Shown here: positions 48,170-57,615 of the stretch, one piece after another
Layout: every line of letters begins with the position of its first letter
How positions within the stretch are numbered: position 1 is the stretch's first letter
Assembly: GCA_034660035.1 (NCBI GenBank)
Contig: JAYEIJ010000062.1
Span: 1-64,000, forward strand
Direction: 5' to 3'
DNA length: 64,000 bases
Source: JAHEEL01 sp034660035
GTDB taxonomy: Bacteria > Actinomycetota > Acidimicrobiia > Spongiisociales > UBA5794
Made by a program: the position numbers and the translations under genes
Notes under the pieces: generated by a model
Databases searched by the model: none
Told to the model about the DNA's origin: nothing
What the model saw: the letters and a program-made list of their open reading frames with translations, nothing else

Positions 48170-49723
48170 ATGAACGCACCCTCGCATGTACTCGCCATCG
48201 ACCTTGGAACGTCCGGGCCGAAGGTCGCGCTCGTATCGAACCGGGGGGAAGTCCTGGCCAAGGCTTCCGAGTCCGTTGAACTCATCCTGCACGAGGGTGG
48301 TGGTGCAGAGCAGGATCCTCACGCCTGGTGGAGGGCGATCACCACCGCAGTGCGGCGAACGGCCGCGGCCTCCCCATCGACCAGGATCGCAGCGGTCTCG
48401 GTCACGACGCAATGGTCGGGCACGGTGACCATCGATGAGGGGGGAGAGCCGATCGGCAACGCGATCATCTGGATGGACTCCCGGGGGGCCCGCTATCTCA
48501 AGGATCTCACAGCCCCGGGGCGGTTCAACATCCAGGGATTCGATCCGCGAAGGGCACGCCGGTGGGTGGCATCCACAGGGGGTGCTCCTTCGGGAGCCGG
48601 GAAAGACCCGATCGCCCACATCCTCTACCTGAGAAACGAACGGCCCGATGTCTATGACGCGGCAGCGAAGTTCCTGGAACCGAAGGACTACATCAACCTT
48701 CGGCTCACCGGTAGGACCGTCGCGTCCTATGACTCGATCGCCCTGCACTGGCTGACCGACAACCGTGATCCTGACTCCGTCGACTACGACGATGTTCTCC
48801 TCGACTATGCCGGACTGACGCGGGATCAACTCCCGACCCTGTGCCACGCGACCGAGGTGATCGGCGGACTGACCGCCTCCGCCGCCGAGGAACTGGGGAT
48901 CCCCAAAGGAACTCCCGTCGTCGCCGGCACACCCGACGTTCACTCCGCTGGTATCGGCGCCGGTACCGTGCGGGATTACGCCGCACACCTCTACATCGGC
49001 ACGTCGTCCTGGCTCAGCTGTCACGTGCCGTACAAGAAGACCGATCTGCTGCACTCGATCGCATCCCTGCCGGCCGCCGTTCCCGGGCGGTGGCTGGTGG
49101 CCAACGAGCAGGAAACCGCGGGGAAGGCGGTCGACTGGCTGGCTTCCATCCTGTACCCCGGACGTGACGTCGATGCATCGGTGTACGAGGAACTGAACGC
49201 GGCCGCGGCCTCCGTCTCTCCGGGGTCCGGTGGAGTGGTCTTCACACCGTGGCTCTACGGTGAGCGCACCCCCGTAGAGGACGCCAACCTGCGGGCCGGC
49301 TTCTTCAACCAATCCCTCGACACGGGCCGGGAGGAGATGATCAGATCGGTGTTCGAAGGCGTGGCCTACAACACCCGCTGGCTCCTCGAGACCGTCGAAC
49401 GATTCACGAGGCGGCGTCTCGACCCCATTGCCATGGTCGGCGGTGGCGCCCGATCTGCACTCTGGGCCCAGATCCACGCGGATGTACTCGACCGGACGAT
49501 CGTCCGCCGCGACGAACCGATCTGGGTGAACGTCCGCGGCGCCGGGATGCTGGGACATGCCGCCCTCGGACACATCGGATGGGACGAGATCGACGCGATG
49601 GCACCCACGGCAGCCACCCATGAACCCAACCCGGCCAACCGGGTCGTCTACGACAACCTGTACGACACGTTCCGTCGTATCCACAAAGCCAACCGCGGCA
49701 TCTATCGCCGCCTGAACGGTTGA
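48170..49723 (+). CDS. FGGY-family carbohydrate kinase (xylulokinase-like)
   Basis: 517 residues from ATG 48170 (GTG at 48161 also possible). VLAIDLGTSGPKVALVSNRG is the N-terminal ATP-binding loop; QWSGTVTIDEGGEPI, IIWMDSRGARYLKDL and AMVGGGARSALWAQIHADVL are FGGY signatures. The kinase phosphorylates a sugar or related polyol. It is followed after 6 bp by the PLP lyase-like gene, so its product or an analogue may feed that enzyme. Confidence 0.87.
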   Translation: MNAPSHVLAIDLGTSGPKVALVSNRGEVLAKASESVELILHEGGGAEQDPHAWWRAITTAVRRTAAASPSTRIAAVSVTTQWSGTVTIDEGGEPIGNAIIWMDSRGARYLKDLTAPGRFNIQGFDPRRARRWVASTGGAPSGAGKDPIAHILYLRNERPDVYDAAAKFLEPKDYINLRLTGRTVASYDSIALHWLTDNRDPDSVDYDDVLLDYAGLTRDQLPTLCHATEVIGGLTASAAEELGIPKGTPVVAGTPDVHSAGIGAGTVRDYAAHLYIGTSSWLSCHVPYKKTDLLHSIASLPAAVPGRWLVANEQETAGKAVDWLASILYPGRDVDASVYEELNAAAASVSPGSGGVVFTPWLYGERTPVEDANLRAGFFNQSLDTGREEMIRSVFEGVAYNTRWLLETVERFTRRRLDPIAMVGGGARSALWAQIHADVLDRTIVRRDEPIWVNVRGAGMLGHAALGHIGWDEIDAMAPTAATHEPNPANRVVYDNLYDTFRRIHKANRGIYRRLNG

Positions 49724-49729
49724 GGTCCC

Positions 49730-51253
49730 ATGAGCACTATCGACCGCGCGAAGAACCTTCTCGACAGGCTTCCACCTCGGGTCGCCTCGGCGCTCATCGG
49801 TGGAGCGGCGAAGATCCCCAAGATGCGGAGCGTCCTCGAAGCCGAGTACGAGACGATGCTGGATGCCGCCCCGGTCGTGCGGCCGGACGCCGACGTGCCT
49901 GTCTACTCGCGCCTCCCGGAGACGGGTCGGGATCGCGACGAGATCATCGCGTTCGTTGCAGCACTCGCCGAGTCGGAGCAGGGCGAGTGGAGTGACGGTT
50001 ATGCCTCGGGGGCCGTCTACCACGGAAACGCCCAGCACATCGAGTTCCTCAACGAGGTCTACGCCTTGCAGTCACAGTCCAATCCCCTCCACCTCGACGT
50101 CTGGCCATCGGGCATGAAGTTCGAAGCCGAAGTCGTTGCCATGACCGCAGGGATGCTCGGATCGTCAGCAGCGGCAGAGCGAGGCGACGAGATCGTGGGG
50201 ACCGTCACGTCGGGAGGCACGGAGTCGATCATCATGGCGATGAAGGCGTACCGGGATCGTGCCGGCATCGCCAAACCCGAGATGGTCATCCCCGACTCGG
50301 CTCACGTGGCATTCGACAAGGCGGCGGCCTACTTCGGCTACAAACAGATCCGGGTCCCCGTCGGAGCCGACTACCGGGCCGACGTCGATGCGATGGCTTC
50401 TGCCGTGACGAAACGAACGATCGTCGTTGCCGGGTCTACGCCCGGCTTCCCCCACGGCGTCATCGATCCCATTCCGGAACTCTCCGACATGGCCCGCGAA
50501 CGGGGAGTGGGCTTCCACACCGATGCGTGCCTCGGTGGCTTCGTACTCCCCTGGGCCGAACGTCTTGGATATCGCGTTCCCCTCTTCGACTTCCGGCTTC
50601 CCGGTGTGACGTCGATGTCGGCCGACACCCACAAGTACGGGTACTCCGCGAAAGGAACGTCGGTTGTTCTGTACCGCGGCAGAGACCTCCGCAGGTATCA
50701 GTTCCACGTGGCCACCGAGTGGCCGGGCGGCCTCTACTACTCCCCCACCCTCGCGGGCAGTCGTCCGGGAGCCCTCCTGGCAACCGCATGGGCCGCGCTC
50801 GTGGCCACGGGAGAAGACGGCTATCTCCGAGCGACGGAGTCGATCTTGGAGACAGGCACCCGGATCCGGGAGGGCATCGCTGAGATCGAAGGCCTGCATG
50901 TCCTCGGTGATCCCTTGTGGGTGATCGCGTTCGGCGCCGAGGACATCGACATCTACGAGGTCATGGCTCGAATGGCCGAGCGAGGATGGAGTCTCAACGG
51001 CCTGCACCACCCACCGGCCGTTCACATCGCCGTCACTCTCCGCCATACCCAACCGGGTGTTGCTGAACGCTTCCTCGATGACCTCTCAGCGTCCGTTGAT
51101 GGAGCACGGGCCGCCGGAGGTGGAGCGACCACGGGCGCTGCACCCATGTACGGCATGGCAGCCACGTTCCCCTCACGTGGCGCCGTCAACGAGTTGATGA
51201 CGCGCTACATCGACAGGATCTACGAGGTCGAAGACGAAGACCCGGCCGGCTGA
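49730..51253 (+). CDS. Sphingosine-1-phosphate lyase-like PLP enzyme (group II decarboxylase fold)
   Basis: 507 residues. GTVTSGGTESIIMAMKAYRD, PDSAHVAFDKAAAYFGYK, FHTDACLGGFVLPWAERLG and SADTHKYGYSAKGTSVVLYR (PLP lysine) are the pattern of S1P lyases rather than glutamate decarboxylases. Such enzymes cleave phosphorylated long-chain or short amino alcohols. It is co-directional and 6 bp from the FGGY kinase gene. A bacterial substrate is not known; the terminal region carries AGGGATTGAAPMYG, typical of S1P lyases. Confidence 0.86.
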   Translation: MSTIDRAKNLLDRLPPRVASALIGGAAKIPKMRSVLEAEYETMLDAAPVVRPDADVPVYSRLPETGRDRDEIIAFVAALAESEQGEWSDGYASGAVYHGNAQHIEFLNEVYALQSQSNPLHLDVWPSGMKFEAEVVAMTAGMLGSSAAAERGDEIVGTVTSGGTESIIMAMKAYRDRAGIAKPEMVIPDSAHVAFDKAAAYFGYKQIRVPVGADYRADVDAMASAVTKRTIVVAGSTPGFPHGVIDPIPELSDMARERGVGFHTDACLGGFVLPWAERLGYRVPLFDFRLPGVTSMSADTHKYGYSAKGTSVVLYRGRDLRRYQFHVATEWPGGLYYSPTLAGSRPGALLATAWAALVATGEDGYLRATESILETGTRIREGIAEIEGLHVLGDPLWVIAFGAEDIDIYEVMARMAERGWSLNGLHHPPAVHIAVTLRHTQPGVAERFLDDLSASVDGARAAGGGATTGAAPMYGMAATFPSRGAVNELMTRYIDRIYEVEDEDPAG

Positions 51254-51273
51254 GGTACGTGCGCTAACGCCTT

Positions 51274-51330
51274 GAGGTGTCTGGCGTAGAAAACGGCACG
51301 GATCCGTCGCTTTTCTACGCCAGACACCTC
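51274..51330. repeat. Perfect 20-bp palindrome, possible REP/MITE-like element
   Basis: Left arm GAGGTGTCTGGCGTAGAAAA (51274-51293) and right arm TTTTCTACGCCAGACACCTC (51311-51330) are exact reverse complements, with a 17-nt loop that itself contains ACGGATCCGT. A/T tracts lie at the inner ends, not after the stem, so it is not a standard terminator. It lies 20 bp after the lyase gene stop. Confidence 0.85.
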
Positions 51331-51391
51331 CATGTCGCGTTTGTGTGGCACTATGGAACCGTCATCAAGGACCATTCGAGAGGAGACACCC

Positions 51392-51508
51392 ATGGCGAAC
51401 AAGGACAAGGGTGGGCGGAGCAGCAAGAAGGCCGCCTCGCGAAGCTTGAAGGAGAAGCGTCAGGCCAAGAAGGCCAAGAGGGCAGGCGATGAGCGAAAAC
51501 CTCTCTAG
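51392..51508 (+). CDS. Very small Lys-rich basic protein, 38 residues
   Basis: ATG at 51392 with GAGAGGAGACACCC upstream. The sequence is nearly all Lys, Arg, Ala and Ser: it starts MANKDKGGRSSKKAASRSLK and ends ERKPL. A good ribosome site and clean end argue for translation. It could bind nucleic acid or a ribosome, but nothing in it is diagnostic. Confidence 0.62.
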   Translation: MANKDKGGRSSKKAASRSLKEKRQAKKAKRAGDERKPL

Positions 51509-51615
51509 GAGTTGACTTCCGCAAGACCTCTTTCCAACGAATCCCTCCCTTCGATCGGCGCCGGCGCTCCCGGCGATAGGATGCCGGTGGCCGGATCCTC
51601 CATCTCGGGACAGGT

Positions 51616-53352
51616 ATGACCGTCGTTGAAACCTTTGAGAGCCTCCGCACCCGCCCCATCGAGGATTTCGACGACATAGGACTCGCTCTCGACGAACTGG
51701 AAGACCGGCCTCTGCCCCCGGTACCGGACGACGTCCCATTTCTCGCCACCGTCGCCCGAGGCGTTGCATTCGTGACCTTCGCGTACGACATCGACGGTGT
51801 CGCCATGGAGATCGCGAAGTACGGGATGGCACTTGTGGCGTTGCTCCGTGAGGGGGGGTACGAGCCCAGAGTGCACTGCGTTGGCGGCAATTTCGCGGAG
51901 AAGGCCGATGTGGTGCTCCCGGCGGATTGTCCGCGCATCCTGCTCCACACCGCTGACGGATGGGACAAGTGGGAAGGCGGGAAGTGGTTCGCGCGGCTGT
52001 TCTTCAAGGACATGCCGGAGGGCAGCGCCGCATCGCGCAAGATGGCGACGAAGATGTGGTCCGAGGCGGTGCGCATGGCGGAGGAGCTGGCAACGCTCGT
52101 GGCGAACGACGAGATCGGTCTCCTGATCCCGGTCAACGTCAACTCGAACCCAGGCAACTTCGCACTGGCCCTCGCGATGGTGCTGGTGTCGGAGGTGACC
52201 GGATGCCCCGTGTTGAACAACAATCACGACTTCTACTGGGAGGGTGGTCGCCCGACCGAGGAGCGGCCCTCGGGCGAACCGGCCGGACCTCGCGACCACT
52301 TCTTCCGCAATCACGAGAACACGGCCTTCTTCGACGTCTTCCGGCGCATCCTGCCGTGGAACGGCCGGCGCTGGATGCAGGTCAACATCAATCCCGTTCA
52401 ATCGGTACGACTCGTGGAGCAGGACGGATTCCCCGCCGATCGCGTCTTCCTCATCGGCACGGGCATCGACGAGGGATTCTCCCAACCCTGCTCCCCCGGG
52501 ACGAAACGCGAGTACCGACGGCGAATGGCACACATCCTCTCCGACGGAGAGCCGACGGTCGCCGCAACGCCGATGGCGCAGTTCTTGCAGCACACGGCGG
52601 AGTGGATGAGCGATCAGCGCCCGATCGTGTGCGGGCTACGAGAGGGCACTACGCTCGACTTCGCCTCGCCGAAGACACTGGTTCTGCTGCAACCCACCCG
52701 CGTCGTGCCGCGCAAGCGTATTCCAAGGGACTGGGCCCTGCTCGACGCATTGTTCCACTACCCCTCGTTCCGGAACGCGTTCGAACAGGACGAGGACATG
52801 GCACTCATCTTGCTCGTCACCGGTCCGGTGCCGATCGAACACAGGATCGACCTCGAGGACGTGCTGACCGCCTTCGGTGATGTCCTGAAATCCGTGCCCG
52901 AGTCGATCGGTGAGAGAGTCTTCCAGGCGTTCTCCGTGGGGAACCAGAACCATTCCTCCCTGTCCGAAGGCCTGGAGATCTTCGACATCTACCACACCGC
53001 CGACATGGTTCTGTTCCCGAGCGAAACCGAGGGGCGGGGTCTTCCCATACCGGAATCCGCGGCGGCCGGCATCCCGATCGTGTGCTCTCGATACGATCCC
53101 GTCCTCGTCTTCGACGATGTAGTAGGCGCGAACCGACCCGAATCCGAACGGTTGAAGTACCTCGAGTTCCCCGAAACCGGGTTCGACAACGAACTCCTCG
53201 AACAGATCACTGCCATGCTGCTCGATCCCACCTCCTTCGCCGACCGAACTCGCCACAATCGGGACGTCGTACAAGCGCGCTACTCGCTGGCGGATCTGCA
53301 GCGTTCCTTCTCTGAATACCTATCACGCCTGGAATCCGTTCACGGGCGGTGA
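51616..53352 (+). CDS. Glycosyltransferase family 4 protein, long form
   Basis: 578 residues. An N-terminal region reads as a Rossmann half with FVTFAYDIDGVAMEIAKYGMALVALLREGGYEP, then CPVLNNNHDFYWEG. The C-terminal half has LVLLQPTRVVPRKRIPRDW and the GT4 EAE-type donor site, SETEGRGLPIPESAAAGIPIVCSRYD (quoted in parts). Closest style: mannosylglucosyl- or sucrose-synthase-like bacterial GT4. It is tightly linked to a second GT4 gene. Confidence 0.82.
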   Translation: MTVVETFESLRTRPIEDFDDIGLALDELEDRPLPPVPDDVPFLATVARGVAFVTFAYDIDGVAMEIAKYGMALVALLREGGYEPRVHCVGGNFAEKADVVLPADCPRILLHTADGWDKWEGGKWFARLFFKDMPEGSAASRKMATKMWSEAVRMAEELATLVANDEIGLLIPVNVNSNPGNFALALAMVLVSEVTGCPVLNNNHDFYWEGGRPTEERPSGEPAGPRDHFFRNHENTAFFDVFRRILPWNGRRWMQVNINPVQSVRLVEQDGFPADRVFLIGTGIDEGFSQPCSPGTKREYRRRMAHILSDGEPTVAATPMAQFLQHTAEWMSDQRPIVCGLREGTTLDFASPKTLVLLQPTRVVPRKRIPRDWALLDALFHYPSFRNAFEQDEDMALILLVTGPVPIEHRIDLEDVLTAFGDVLKSVPESIGERVFQAFSVGNQNHSSLSEGLEIFDIYHTADMVLFPSETEGRGLPIPESAAAGIPIVCSRYDPVLVFDDVVGANRPESERLKYLEFPETGFDNELLEQITAMLLDPTSFADRTRHNRDVVQARYSLADLQRSFSEYLSRLESVHGR

Positions 53353-53369
53353 ACCGGAGGGACACGGCC

Positions 53370-54494
53370 ATGCACATATGCTTCATCGAGGACACGTACC
53401 TGCACGGTGGAACCCAGATCTGGGTCGCTGAGGCCATGCGCGACTTCTTGGCCAAGGGCCACGACGTGACGCTCTTGACCGCCGCCGACGGCTTCAACGC
53501 CCGGGACGGCCTCTTGACCGATGCACGGGTCGTGACGTACGACTTCAGCGACGTGGTCACTGAAGATGACCAGCACCGCGACATCTGGAAGGATGCGCTG
53601 GCCGGCACCGACGTGGCGGTGTGCACCGTCCACCCTCCGCGAGACGGCTTCCATTGTTCGGTTTTCGCCGCCCGCTGCATCGAAGAGGCGGGACTGGACA
53701 CGGTTCTGGAGCCGAAGACCGGCACGATCGTCCCCGAGTACGAACGCGAGTTCTACCTGCCACCGCGGGACATCCGGAGCCATGTGATCTCCATCACGGA
53801 CTTCACGCGTCGGTATCTGATCGAGAACCTCGGAATCCCCGAGCACGGGGTTTCCCTGGTCTACCAGGGGACGGAGGTCTCGCGCTTCACGCCCGACGAG
53901 GACCGTCGGCGGGAAGCCCGGACGCGATACCCGCTGCCCTCCGACGCAGCGCCGATCCTCGGAAGCGTGGGTTCGTTCGAACACCGCAAGGGCCAGGTCG
54001 TGTTGCTCGAGGCCGTCGTCGAGATGCGACGGACGCTTCCCAATGTGCACCTGATGCTGGTGGGAGACGGGCCCGACGAGGACTTGCTGAAGGCCAAGGT
54101 CGAGGAGTTGGGACTCGAAGCGAACGTCACGTTCTTCCCGTTCACGAAGGAACCAGTCCACGTCTTCGAGGTCATCGACATCCTCGTTCTCTCCAGCCTC
54201 TACAAGGAGGGGTTGCCCAACGTGATCCTCGAGGCGATGTCGATGGGCCTTCCCGTCGTCGCGTCGCGCATGGCGGGTGTTCCCGAGGTGGTGATTGACG
54301 GCCGCACCGGTTGGATGACCGACCCCGGCGACGCCCACGGCCTGGCCCGCGCCGTAGAACGGCTCTGGGAAGACCCGGTGGCCTGCCGGGAGATGGGGTA
54401 TGAGGGTCGCCGGCTCATGGAAGAGAAGTTCGACAAGGTGCACCAGTTCGATGCCTTCCTCGAACACTTCGCGACTCAGATCGGTCAGTCGTGA
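53370..54494 (+). CDS. Glycosyltransferase family 4 protein
   Basis: 374 residues from ATG 53370 (GGAGG nine bases upstream); a GTG at 53349 overlapping the previous stop is weaker. MHICFIEDTYLHGGTQIWVAEAM at the start is a GT4 acceptor-side loop; the donor half shows ILGSVGSFEHRKGQVVLLEAV and LYKEGLPNVILEAMSMGLPVVAS with the two catalytic Glu residues. Probably adds a sugar to an envelope acceptor in the cytoplasm. Confidence 0.88.
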   Translation: MHICFIEDTYLHGGTQIWVAEAMRDFLAKGHDVTLLTAADGFNARDGLLTDARVVTYDFSDVVTEDDQHRDIWKDALAGTDVAVCTVHPPRDGFHCSVFAARCIEEAGLDTVLEPKTGTIVPEYEREFYLPPRDIRSHVISITDFTRRYLIENLGIPEHGVSLVYQGTEVSRFTPDEDRRREARTRYPLPSDAAPILGSVGSFEHRKGQVVLLEAVVEMRRTLPNVHLMLVGDGPDEDLLKAKVEELGLEANVTFFPFTKEPVHVFEVIDILVLSSLYKEGLPNVILEAMSMGLPVVASRMAGVPEVVIDGRTGWMTDPGDAHGLARAVERLWEDPVACREMGYEGRRLMEEKFDKVHQFDAFLEHFATQIGQS

Positions 54495-54546
54495 GGATCA
54501 AAGGCTCCGCGGTCTTGCCCCCATCTCAGCGACTGGTTCTCGCTCG

Positions 54547-55440
54547 TTGACCACGCCGACCGATACCGGGACCGACGACGACGCGATCCTCCGAGATGTT
54601 GCTGCTCGCGTGCCGGAGCTTGCTCAAGCCACACACCTGAGCGTCACGCACCTGGTCGGTGGCCTCACCAACAGGAACTACCTCGTCGGCACCGACGACG
54701 TCCAGTTCGTGATTCGGATTGCCGGCGAGAACGGACCGCTCCTCGGTGTCGATCGTGCGCGGGAGAAGGACGTGATCGATATCGTCGAAGCGGCGGGCAT
54801 CACACCGCAGCTTGCAGCTTTCGTCCTACCCGATGGCCACGCTGCGACCCGCTTCCTCGCAGGAGCCCATGCGCTCAGCATCGACGAGTTCACCTCCCCG
54901 GCAATGGTCCCGCGCCTCGCTGCGAAGCTGCGCGAGGTGCACAACCTCGGACCTGTGCAAGGCGTGTTCGATCCACACGCCGACATCACCCGCTGGATGG
55001 ACCTGCTGAGGTCGAAGGGCACACCCTTGCCGTCCCGTCTCGACCCGCTCCTCGAACTCGTTGCCGCATCGCATGCCGTTCGACCCCGACCAGCGGAACA
55101 CGAGATGGTGCTCTGCCACAACGATCCCTATCACCTGAACTTCCTCGACGATGGGACCCTCTGGCTCATCGACTGGGAGTACGCGGGGATGAACGATCCG
55201 ATGTACGACCTCGCGGGCATCGCATACACGCTCGACGACAAGGGCCGTGATCTGCTGCTCGAGGCCTACTTCGGCTCGGTTGCACCACAGACTCGCCGTG
55301 ATCTCGAAGCACTCATGCCGGTGTATCTGTGCTGGAACGTGGTCTGGTCCCTCATCCAGATCGATGGCGGCCTCAGAGGTTTCGACTACTTCAGCTACTC
55401 CGAAGAGCTCCTCGACTGGATGCCGGCGCTTCGGACCTGA
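54547..55440 (+). CDS. Choline/ethanolamine kinase-like phosphotransferase
   Basis: 297 residues from a TTG at 54547; the upstream in-frame stretch is antisense-like and overlaps the GT gene. LVGGLTNRNYLVGTDDVQFVIRIAGE and the catalytic HNDPYHLNFLDDGTLWLIDWEYAGMNDPMYDLA (in parts) are the LicA/choline kinase signature. Combined with two GTs it could decorate a surface glycan with phosphocholine or phosphoethanolamine. Start codon choice is the main uncertainty. Confidence 0.75.
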   Translation: MTTPTDTGTDDDAILRDVAARVPELAQATHLSVTHLVGGLTNRNYLVGTDDVQFVIRIAGENGPLLGVDRAREKDVIDIVEAAGITPQLAAFVLPDGHAATRFLAGAHALSIDEFTSPAMVPRLAAKLREVHNLGPVQGVFDPHADITRWMDLLRSKGTPLPSRLDPLLELVAASHAVRPRPAEHEMVLCHNDPYHLNFLDDGTLWLIDWEYAGMNDPMYDLAGIAYTLDDKGRDLLLEAYFGSVAPQTRRDLEALMPVYLCWNVVWSLIQIDGGLRGFDYFSYSEELLDWMPALRT

Positions 55441-55606
55441 ACCTGTAGTCGAAGCAGTCGGCCGCCCCGGTTGTGGCATTCCGATCTCGGTACCTCGCTC
55501 TTCCGTCCAACCGGAAGACGCCAAGCTCAGTCAGCTTGTCTGATTAGGGTGACCTTTCAAGACGTTCCCCACCATGGACCGGCGTCCATTACCGAAGGAG
55601 ATACCT

Positions 55607-55993
55607 ATGGCGCAACAACCCGGAGGTTGGTACACCGACCCGACCAGGCAATACATGTACCGCTACTGGAACGGGACCCAGTGGACCAACCAGGTGAGCA
55701 GCAGCGGGATCACCAGCACCGACCCGAACGCCATGGACCCGTCGGCTGCCATCACGCCCCCGGCTCCGGGTTCCGAGGTAGCGACTCCACCCCAGGCTGC
55801 ACCGGCGCCGACGGTTCAGGTCTCGCAGAAGAGTGGAACGGGAATCGGCGTCATCATCGGTGTCCTCGTGGCCGTTGTGGCGGTCATCGTGTTGATCCTC
55901 GTGCTGATGAACAGCTCGGGGGGCGACTCACCGACGTCGACCACCGGCGCTCCGGCAACGACAGTAGCCCCGGCAACGACCGTCGCTCCGTAG
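55607..55993 (+). CDS. DUF2510 membrane protein
   Basis: 128 residues from ATG 55607 (AAGGAG upstream). The N-terminal GGWYTDPTRQYMYRYWNGTQWTNQV is a clear DUF2510 domain (W-Y-x-D-P...R-Y-W-x-G-x-x-W). A single helix (GIGVIIGVLVAVVAVIVLILVLM) and a Thr/Pro/Ala-rich tail follow. The domain is essentially restricted to actinobacteria. Function unknown. Confidence 0.87.
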   Translation: MAQQPGGWYTDPTRQYMYRYWNGTQWTNQVSSSGITSTDPNAMDPSAAITPPAPGSEVATPPQAAPAPTVQVSQKSGTGIGVIIGVLVAVVAVIVLILVLMNSSGGDSPTSTTGAPATTVAPATTVAP

Positions 55994-56373
55994 CGAGCAA
56001 CCCATCTGGGAAGGGGTTGAAGCACTCCCCCCGCTTCATGACAGAACCCTGTAACCGTTCCGGTTACAGGGTTCTGCCGCATCGTTTCGCGCCTCTTCTC
56101 AGCACTGCTCGGTGTCATGTGGACGCGGTGTGGTCGCGAACCCAAACCTGCCGAACCCAGTGGATAGACAGACCGTCCATGATCGACACAGCGAACGGCT
56201 CGCAGAGCGGTGCATAACGACCGCGCCTCCATCACCACCCTGATCATCACGAATCCAACACACCCAACCGGGTATGAGCGGCCGGGAGAACGATCTAACC
56301 CTTGACCGGGAGTAAGCGCTGGACTGAGATTGGGGTGTAGATATTCGTCGGGATTACCGGAAGGGAGGCTGGA
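55994..56373. other. 380-bp gap with strong hairpin
   Basis: Apart from the hairpin at 56042-56076 I see no gene, RNA or repeat. The AACCC/CCGGG-rich part near 56260-56320 may be a remnant of lost sequence. Confidence 0.6.
56042..56076. terminator. Strong hairpin terminator
   Basis: Perfect 15-bp stem CAGAACCCTGTAACC (56042-56056) with GGTTACAGGGTTCTG (56062-56076), loop GTTCC. It lies 49 bp after the DUF2510 stop. Its stem resembles the hairpin at 60043-60075. Confidence 0.7.
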
Positions 56374-57240
56374 GTGTTCGAGTTCAGCAAGCCGGACCTG
56401 ACCCCTGAGACCAGACAGGACTTGCCGGGGAGCTTCGTCGGATTGTCGGCAGGCGTCACGCACTACGAGTTGAGCGGGGACGCAGACGGCCGGCGTGTCG
56501 TTCTGATCCATGGCAATGCCGCACCCTACGTGCAATGGGACAACACGATTGGGGATCTGCGCGATGCCGGGTGCCGGGTGCTCAGGTATGACGTGATCGG
56601 GCACGGCTTCACGGATAGGCCGCGATTGCGCACCTACGACGCACAGCTGTACAACACGCAACTCGCCGAGTTGATTGACCGTCTCGACATTCCCTATCCG
56701 GTCTCTGTAGTGGGAACGTCCCAGGGTGGGAGCATCGGCGCCTGCTTTGCAGCGGCGTATCCGGGGAGGGTCGAGAGGCTCGCCCTGCTCGCGCCGTTCT
56801 TCGACACCCACGGAGGAGGCATAGGCGCTGTGCTTCTCAAGACCCCCATCGTCGGGGAACTCCTTCTAGGACTGGCGCCCGACAGCAAGATCATCGATCG
56901 AACGAACTATTTCGTTCAGTCCGCCGACAAGAGAACGGCTCTTGAACACGAGATCGCAAAACAACTCCGTTTTCGGGGGAAACGGAGAGCAATGCTGGCC
57001 AACGCGAGAGGGGACGCACTGGTCGACGCAACATCCTGGTACGAAGGCGTCAAGGCTCAGGGCATTCCCACGCTGCTCACATGGGGAACCCAAGACAAGC
57101 TGCTACCCGAAGACTCCATGAGCAGATTGCGCGATCTGCTCCCCGACATCGAATACCACGAACTCGAAGGGGCTGCACATCTAGCGCACTATGAGTTCCC
57201 GGACCGCATCAACCCGATCCTGACTCGATTCTTGAGATAG
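56374..57240 (+). CDS. Alpha/beta hydrolase
   Basis: 288 residues from a GTG with AAGGGAGG upstream. VVLIHGNAAPYVQWDNTI (oxyanion HG), VGTSQGGSIGACFAAAYP (Ser nucleophile near residue 116), LLTWGTQDKLLPED (acid) and GAAHLAHYEFPDRI (His) give a complete triad. It resembles haloalkane dehalogenase and epoxide hydrolase relatives, but no halide-binding Trp pair can be asserted. It opens an accessory-looking segment. Confidence 0.85.
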   Translation: MFEFSKPDLTPETRQDLPGSFVGLSAGVTHYELSGDADGRRVVLIHGNAAPYVQWDNTIGDLRDAGCRVLRYDVIGHGFTDRPRLRTYDAQLYNTQLAELIDRLDIPYPVSVVGTSQGGSIGACFAAAYPGRVERLALLAPFFDTHGGGIGAVLLKTPIVGELLLGLAPDSKIIDRTNYFVQSADKRTALEHEIAKQLRFRGKRRAMLANARGDALVDATSWYEGVKAQGIPTLLTWGTQDKLLPEDSMSRLRDLLPDIEYHELEGAAHLAHYEFPDRINPILTRFLR

Positions 57241-57270
57241 ACCGCCCGTATGAGGCACGTTTGCGCTGCC

Positions 57271-57480
57271 TCAGCTGCTGGCTCCCGCAACGAGGGTAGC
57301 GACGATGTGGGTGGCGTGTCGGTCGAGGGAGCGGCGTGCACGGTCGTAGCGCGTCGTCGTTCTCGGGTCTGCATGCGATGCCGCCTCATGCACATCTCGC
57401 AGTGGGACTCCTGCATCGAGGGCCGCGGTGATGAACCAATGGCGCAGCGAATGCGGATTGATGCGCTTGTCGACCTGCAC
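57271..57480 (-). pseudogene. Tyrosine recombinase (integrase) C-terminal remnant
   Basis: The 69-residue reading frame (57480 to 57271) holds INPHSLRHWFITAALDAGVP and, further on, HADPRTTTRYDRARRSLDRHAT: the H-x-x-R box, H/W position and catalytic Tyr of tyrosine recombinases. An in-frame stop lies just upstream (57493-57495 on this strand) and the remaining catalytic domain is not visible, so it is a decayed fragment, perhaps of an integrase of about 300 residues. Confidence 0.82.
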
Positions 57481-57615
57481 GCCGCCAACTCAACCACCCA
57501 ATCAGACAGCGCGGATGCGCCGGCATGGGCGGATCTCGGTCCTGAATTCCCTGTGCGTGCTGGCTGTCCGGTGGGTAGCCTTGGCATGGGATGGCAAGGA
57601 GAATCGGGGTGCGCG

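Noticed and set aside
48149..50038. 629-codon open frame on the minus strand across the FGGY kinase and lyase genes
   Set aside because: It is fully antisense to two genes with strong motifs, and its translation is rich in Arg, Gly and His without any domain; high GC makes long antisense frames common.
57271..57480. Intact integrase gene
   Set aside because: Only the C-terminal box survives; an in-frame stop is just upstream and the N-terminal domains are missing.
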